Positions 59,974 to 64,000 of a stretch of DNA of 64,000 nt are shown piece by piece. The notes under the pieces were generated by a model, which was not told where the DNA came from, did no database searches, and worked only from the letters and a program-made list of their open reading frames with translations. A program made the translations under genes and the position numbers. The stretch comes from Scytonema sp045865695 (lineage in GTDB: Bacteria; Cyanobacteriota; Cyanobacteriia; Cyanobacteriales; Nostocaceae). The stretch covers positions 124,001 through 188,000 of the forward strand of contig NZ_BAACAP010000254.1 of NCBI RefSeq assembly GCF_045865695.1, written 5' to 3'. Numbering within the stretch: the stretch's first letter is position 1; every line of letters begins with the position of its first letter.

Positions 59974-60663
59974 CTATCTGTTCCCCATTCTTTGCCAATA
60001 CTCGGCAACCCTTTTTTCCCACTTCTCCCAATACTCTTGCATGACTTCTGGTTCAAACCAAAATATCTCAGCCTCTCTGTCCGGTATCGCCACAACTAAC
60101 AAAGCACGATCTATCTTAATACCATATTCTCCATAGTAATCATTGACTGCTCCTAAATAAGCTGTGAGTTGCAATGGATACTCGTACAATCGCTCAATGG
60201 ATTCTTTAGGCTTATCAGAGGTCTTCCACTCACAGATACAAGGTACGCCCTTGTAACTAGCAACACAATCTACTTTACCAGAATAGCTTTTGTTGTAGTG
60301 AAACACCGAACCTTCTACAAGTCTTACTGTATCAATTTCTTCTAACACGGGTTTGATACTTTCCCAATAAGGACGACTTGCTTCGGGACAATCAAAATTC
60401 TTTCCAAGCAAATAACGTTCAATTTGTTTGTGAGTTTGGGTTCCTCGACGGCTGGCAGTTGTGGATATACGAGTTGCTTCTTCCATCCCAACACGAAATT
60501 TCCAATTGTTGAGTTTATCGCGTTCCTCTTGCGGTTTTGTCACATTCAGTATAGTTGTCACGCTTGGAAAACGGTTTCCCAAAGCATCTACATAATATTG
60601 TTTGCCATTTTCCCGCACGCACTTTGCGTTAAGAGGTGGTAGAAGTTCAATATTAGAAGGCAT
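59974..60663 (-). CDS. PD-(D/E)XK nuclease, MGME1-like
   Basis: A 229-residue protein. It starts YYVDALGNRFPSVTTIL, a family-like region, then ASRRGTQTHKQIERYLLG and the active site in YSGKVDCVASYKGVPCICEWKTSDKPK (Asp, then E-x-K), with LTAYLGAV as the helix after it. This matches the MGME1/RecB-like exonuclease group. Its gene starts 2 bp from the C5 methyltransferase stop, so they are coupled. It may cut DNA in concert with the methyltransferase, or process DNA in repair; the link is inference. Confidence 0.85.
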   Translation of the reverse strand: MPSNIELLPPLNAKCVRENGKQYYVDALGNRFPSVTTILNVTKPQEERDKLNNWKFRVGMEEATRISTTASRRGTQTHKQIERYLLGKNFDCPEASRPYWESIKPVLEEIDTVRLVEGSVFHYNKSYSGKVDCVASYKGVPCICEWKTSDKPKESIERLYEYPLQLTAYLGAVNDYYGEYGIKIDRALLVVAIPDREAEIFWFEPEVMQEYWEKWEKRVAEYWQRMGNR

Positions 60664-60665
60664 TG

Positions 60666-61820
60666 TTAGTTTCCATTTGAGAGATTGTGTTGTATTTCAT
60701 TTAAGGAAGGAATTAGCGCGTACCCAATACACTCTGCTAAACGAGGTGGTACAGCATTTCCAATTTGCCACATTGCTTTTTTCATGGAACCTGCAAAAAG
60801 AAATGTATCTGGAAATGTTTGCAATCTTGCCATTTCACGTGCTGAAATCACACGATTGAGATAGGGATGAATGTGTGTCCCCCCGTGATTTTCTTTGACT
60901 GTCATACTGGGTAACCCTGGATATTGACGCTTGAAAGCATCAACATATTTTGTGTATAAAGAACCTCCTGGGGGAACTCGAGCAATTCTTTCCATATATT
61001 CGGGAGAATGACGAGTCCACTCATGGTTAATTTCTGGTATGGGCGTGTATTCTGGCAAATCAGCAATTGCTGATTCAATAGGCTTATATTGGTGAGACGA
61101 TAATTGTGCCTTTGGATAGGGGTTCATCATACCAAATCGATTGGCAATAAAGATGGCTCTTGGGCGGATTTGAGGAACTCCGTATGCTGCTGATTCTAAA
61201 ATAGCTACAGATATGTGAGGATAACCGATATTAGTAAAAGCCTCAAAAATTTCTTTCCTGACAGCCCCGTTATTGATAGTTAAAATTCCTGGTACATTTT
61301 CCATAACAACATACCAAGGTTGGATTTCTGAAACAACCCGCACAAATTCACGAAACAACCGATTTCGAGGATCTTTGGAATCGCGTTTTCCCGCAACAGA
61401 AAACCCTTGACACGGTGGTCCGCCAACAACAATGTGGATTTCAGGTGAATTAATTTCAGATAACCATTGTTGTGACTCAAATTTTTCTATATCGCCACAA
61501 AAATGATGACAGTGGGGAAAGTTTATGTTGTGTGTTGCAGAAGCAATTTCATTCACTTCTACACTTGCTATTGGTCGAAAGCCAGCTCGAAAAAAACCTT
61601 GCGTCATCCCCCCCGCACCGCAGAACAAATCCACAAATCTGTAGTTATACGCTGGTAGTAATGGTGGCTCAAATTCAATAAATATCTTGTAGGAATCGCA
61701 ATCTGACGTTTCTAGTTCTCTTTGGATACGTCCATAGCGTCCTAATTGAGCTTTTTTTTGCTTTTGTAAAGACTTGCAATCTTCTTGGTTAGAAAACAAA
61801 GACAACTGTATTATTTCCAT
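60666..61820 (-). CDS. DNA (cytosine-5-)-methyltransferase
   Basis: A 384-residue C5 MTase with all the main motifs: I VDLFCGAGGMTQGF, IV GGPPCQGFSVAGKRDS with the catalytic Cys, VI VMENVPGIL, VIII QIRPRAIFIANR and X WQIGNAVPPRLAECIG. The target-recognition region (about residues 270-330, GGSLYTKYVDAFKRQYPGLP) is short, so specificity cannot be read. It heads a two-gene operon with the nuclease. It may be solitary (like cyanobacterial CGATCG methylases) or part of a restriction-type module. Confidence 0.93.
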   Translation of the reverse strand: MEIIQLSLFSNQEDCKSLQKQKKAQLGRYGRIQRELETSDCDSYKIFIEFEPPLLPAYNYRFVDLFCGAGGMTQGFFRAGFRPIASVEVNEIASATHNINFPHCHHFCGDIEKFESQQWLSEINSPEIHIVVGGPPCQGFSVAGKRDSKDPRNRLFREFVRVVSEIQPWYVVMENVPGILTINNGAVRKEIFEAFTNIGYPHISVAILESAAYGVPQIRPRAIFIANRFGMMNPYPKAQLSSHQYKPIESAIADLPEYTPIPEINHEWTRHSPEYMERIARVPPGGSLYTKYVDAFKRQYPGLPSMTVKENHGGTHIHPYLNRVISAREMARLQTFPDTFLFAGSMKKAMWQIGNAVPPRLAECIGYALIPSLNEIQHNLSNGN

Positions 61821-62162
61821 TTTACTGGTTTGCGATCGCTTTCTACTGCTTGTAAAATATTATCGCTTTTTAAGCAGTGTACTTTACGCTCTGCTCCTTC
61901 CCAAGAGAGGATACGGTTATATAATAATACATTCTAAGGAACAACATATCGAAAGCCGACAGACGAGAGTCTATCGGCTATGGAACTTACGAGAGTCGTG
62001 ACAAGTTGTGTTTGCCTTGTTAAAGTGAAAAAAGATATTGAGTATTAGATGCACCAGCTTATCAAATCCAAATTAGAGCGTAGATGTATATTTACCTCTC
62101 AAGAAGCTATGTCAAATTTGATAATTTCAAAAGATACGGTTGCTATCATGTGTTGATGAGGA
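61821..62162. other. Intergenic region upstream of the methyltransferase
   Basis: No gene supported. It contains the hairpin AGCCGACAGAC/GTCTATCGGCT at 61954-61979 and one HIP1 octamer. The methyltransferase promoter should be here. The remaining sequence is AT-rich without recognisable features. Confidence 0.55.
61954..61979. other. Stem-loop (11-bp arms)
   Basis: AGCCGACAGAC pairs with GTCTATCGGCT with a single A-C mismatch (G-U on the other strand) around a 4-nt loop. No U-tract follows, so it is not a standard terminator. It lies about 135 bp upstream of the methyltransferase start. Confidence 0.55.
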
Positions 62163-62489
62163 TTATGAAATGTTGTCAGAGGAACGGCGTCGGCGAGTTT
62201 TCAAAAAGCCTAGTGCGCTAATGCCTAATACTGCTACAGCTGTAGAAGGTTCTGGTACATTAGCAACGGAGCGAGCGTTTTTCTTACCAATATCAATGGC
62301 GAAAACGGTATCGTTATAGTCTTTGTCACCACCACCCCACAAGTCTTCAAAACCAAAGACAAGAAAGTCTTTGTAGTAATATGCCATAACGTGCTGTAAA
62401 CCATCTGGGTTAAGAGCTTGATTTAAGCTCCATACACCTTCAACTCCATTATTGGAAATACCACCATTGATATTGTTGGCGCGTAACAA
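62163..62489 (-). pseudogene. 5'-truncated PEP-CTERM protein (DUF4114-like)
   Basis: Remaining 108 residues hold the end of a DUF4114-type domain (QHVMAYYYKDFLVFGFEDLWGGGDKDYNDTVFAIDI) and a PEP-CTERM tail (VPEPSTAVAVLGISALGFLKTRRRR). No signal peptide or N-terminal half remains. The frame meets a stop four codons upstream of the TTG at 62489, next to the hairpin repeat at 62508-62530. The gene was probably cut by insertion or recombination at that repeat. Confidence 0.75.
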
Positions 62490-62820
62490 GAATTGAAAGA
62501 CTCAGAGCCAGACTTTTTTAAGAAGTCTGGGATCTTGTTTCTCACGAATGATTTAGGAATGCTATATTTATGCAAGCATAGAAATTGGCAATGTCCACCA
62601 GTTTTCAGATTAAGAGACCATATCTTGTAGAACGCGAGTCCCCTGCTCGTTCGTGCAGGAGGACGCACTAAAACGCTCCGCAGTCGCCTTTCGGGTTAAG
62701 ATTAAAAAAATATGTATTTCGATATACTGATTTTTCTGTAGCTAAGCTTACAATAGTAAAAAAACTGAATATCTTTACAATATCATCAGGCATCAAAGAA
62801 TTGAAAATTGGGTGAAGACA
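62490..62820. other. Intergenic region with hairpin repeat
   Basis: No gene supported. It holds the 62508-62530 hairpin (CCAGACTT/AAGTCTGG) with the flanking GATCTTGTTTCTCAC sequence, which looks like the dispersed GAAGTCxGGGATC repeat, and a GC-rich module at about 62640-62700 (CTCGTTCGTGCAGG and CGCTCCGCAGTCGCC). Confidence 0.55.
62508..62530. repeat. Hairpin repeat CCAGACTT...AAGTCTGG
   Basis: Arms of 8 bp around a 7-nt loop, abutting the broken 5' end of the PEP-CTERM gene. Followed by GATCTTGTTTCTCAC. Confidence 0.7.
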
Positions 62821-63189
62821 ATGAATACTGGAACGATCGCTGCTTTGACAGCTATGGTAGCAACTTTAGGTATATGGGGTGCAGCATACGGGCAATCTTC
62901 GCAAAAACTCGAATCCGAGCGAGAAAACTATACCATTAAAGGGGGATCTTTGACTAATATTGGGAATAGATCGGCTCAAAACGATTACTCAAGATTCTTT
63001 TCAGACACAAATGTGGGCACTTCAAGACCAAGGGTTCAAGCGGCTCCAACAGGTGTAGTTCCACTGAGCGATCGCGTTGAATTGCGTCAGAACGATCGGT
63101 TTAATTCCAATAACGCCATCATACCACAAGCAGGAAATCAACCATTTGATAATGGAAACGCCGTGGAAGTCCAAGTGACACCAGAGTAA
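62821..63189 (+). CDS. Secreted protein of unknown function
   Basis: A 122-residue protein. N-terminal hydrophobic stretch (IAALTAMVATLGIWGAAYGQ) is a signal peptide. The mature part is low-complexity and polar, with Asn/Ser/Gln and few cysteines or hydrophobics (NRSAQNDYSRFFSDTNVGTSRP, FNSNNAIIPQAGNQPFDNGN). No recognised domain. GTG 62812 with two extra codons is an alternative start. It stands alone before the phosphatase gene. Confidence 0.65.
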   Translation: MNTGTIAALTAMVATLGIWGAAYGQSSQKLESERENYTIKGGSLTNIGNRSAQNDYSRFFSDTNVGTSRPRVQAAPTGVVPLSDRVELRQNDRFNSNNAIIPQAGNQPFDNGNAVEVQVTPE

Positions 63190-63498
63190 AATCCTTGATT
63201 TCACGTAGCGTCGTTCAGCAAAAAGGTGACCAAAATTTTGGAAAACGTCAATCAGTCATCTAAGTCCCTTCAGATTGTAGGCGTTAGCCAGAAATCTGGA
63301 GGGATATTTAGTTTTAGAAATATATTGAGTTGCAATCGTTTTTTGAAGCAATGGATGATACTCTTTTTATTATGTTACGCAGGAAAACCTTTCGCGATCG
63401 TATTAACTAGTAGAAAAGTGCCATGTACTTACAGGCAATAGTTTGCTACTAGTGATAGAGGTTTCCTTCGCGGAATTTAACATAGAGGAGGGCAAAAA
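63190..63498. other. Intergenic region before the histidine phosphatase
   Basis: No gene supported; a 71-codon ORF at 63226 has no protein-like features beyond length. It contains one HIP1-like octamer-containing stretch (TTTCGCGATCG) and an RBS GGAGGG at 63487-63492 for the next gene. Confidence 0.5.
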
Positions 63499-64000
63499 GT
63501 GACCCGTGTAATTATTGTGCGTCACGGTCAAAGCACGTACAACGCCGAAAAACGCATACAAGGACGTACAGATGCATCCAAGCTCACAGAACAAGGTCGT
63601 ATCGATTCGAGTAAAGTGGGCAAAGCGCTTGCTAGTATCGTATTTAGCGCAATATACACTAGCCCCCTACAACGAGCCAAAGACACAGCAGAGACTATTC
63701 GTAAGGAATTTGCCAATCGTTCCGAACAATCTCCTGTTCCTCAAGCTTCTGAGAAGTTACTAGAAGTAGACCTTCCTTTATGGCAAGGAATGACAACTGC
63801 TGAAGTCAAAGAGAAATTTCCTGAAGAGTATCGTAGTTGGCATCAAACCCCGGATCGACTCCAAATGCCGATCCAAGATGGCGAAGAAACAAAAGAATTC
63901 TTTCCCGTCCTAGCTTTATACGAACAAGCACGTCAATTTTGGCAAGAGGTTTTACAGCGTCATCAAGGCGAAACGATTCTGATCGTCGGACATAATGGTA
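63499..64000 (+). CDS. Histidine phosphatase family protein, 5' part
   Basis: Gene running off the right edge. GTG 63499 follows GAGGAGGG with good spacing. The start VTRVIIVRHGQSTYNAEKRIQGRTDASKLTEQG carries the catalytic RHG of the phosphoglycerate-mutase superfamily, and SAIYTSPLQRAKDTAETI and LLEVDLPLWQGMTTAEV are conserved. Related cyanobacterial proteins are often ~450 residues with two tandem phosphatase domains; only the first is visible here. Substrate unknown. Confidence 0.85.
   Translation, partial: MTRVIIVRHGQSTYNAEKRIQGRTDASKLTEQGRIDSSKVGKALASIVFSAIYTSPLQRAKDTAETIRKEFANRSEQSPVPQASEKLLEVDLPLWQGMTTAEVKEKFPEEYRSWHQTPDRLQMPIQDGEETKEFFPVLALYEQARQFWQEVLQRHQGETILIVGHNG

Noticed and set aside
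63226..63441. 71-aa ORF before the phosphatase
   Set aside because: No RBS, no motif, and it ends in the region of the next gene's leader; coding not supported.

Overview
The window reads as chromosome from a filamentous, probably heterocyst-forming cyanobacterium (Nostocales-like). The grounds are many HIP1 octamers (GCGATCGC), heptameric short tandem repeats of the STRR type, an orange carotenoid protein, an SLH-domain surface protein, Uma2 nucleases, PEP-CTERM proteins and a HldE/GmhB glycan locus. The genus cannot be fixed from sequence alone. No tRNA, rRNA or CRISPR array was seen.

Layout. 1-4 kb: end of a hybrid histidine kinase, a poxvirus-type topoisomerase IB convergent with it, an SLH-fasciclin surface protein and an orphan HicB. 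4-9.4 kb: an ABC exporter/MarR group on the minus strand, split by an IS607-type element (serine recombinase plus TnpB). 9.5-11 kb: dispersed repeats, a GNAT acetyltransferase and a methyltransferase. 11.4-24.6 kb: one long minus-strand glycan operon with glycosyltransferases of families 2, 4 and 9 plus heptose enzymes: HldE, GmhB, and GmhA fused to a GT4 domain. 24.7-26.2 kb: a second, solitary TnpB with a small divergent ORF. 26.4-33.8 kb: a membrane protein, a lipoprotein, a nuclease-like protein, a SNF2 helicase/SWIM pair and OCP. 34-41.4 kb: an XisI remnant, a PEP-CTERM protein, a PPIase/ABC/HlyD export operon and a decayed two-gene cassette. 41.5-50.6 kb: two Uma2 genes, 6-phosphofructokinase, a methyltransferase, ParA/ParB, a pentapeptide protein, an SDR, and remnants of a sigma factor and of a PIN toxin. 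50.7-54.7 kb: a large hybrid histidine kinase and an adenylate cyclase. 54.7-64 kb: an XPB-like helicase with a Bax1-like nuclease, hicBA, a secreted triple-repeat protein, Uma2, a MGME1-like nuclease with a C5 DNA methyltransferase, a truncated PEP-CTERM gene and the start of a histidine phosphatase.

How genes work together. The glycan operon carries isomerase, kinase/adenylyltransferase and phosphatase activities for making ADP-D-glycero-beta-D-manno-heptose from sedoheptulose 7-phosphate, followed by four full heptosyltransferase-type GT9 enzymes that could use it. The HldD epimerase is not in the window. The PPIase, C39-like ABC exporter and HlyD adaptor form a type I secretion module without visible cargo. 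XPB and Bax1 form a helicase-nuclease pair known from archaea.

The window is unusually rich in repeats. Heptamer arrays and palindromic modules sit not only between genes but inside reading frames (GT9, HldE, both histidine kinases, TnpB, resolvase), and they supply start or stop codons to several glycan genes. At least six genes are visibly broken, so the segment is under active repeat- and element-driven remodelling.
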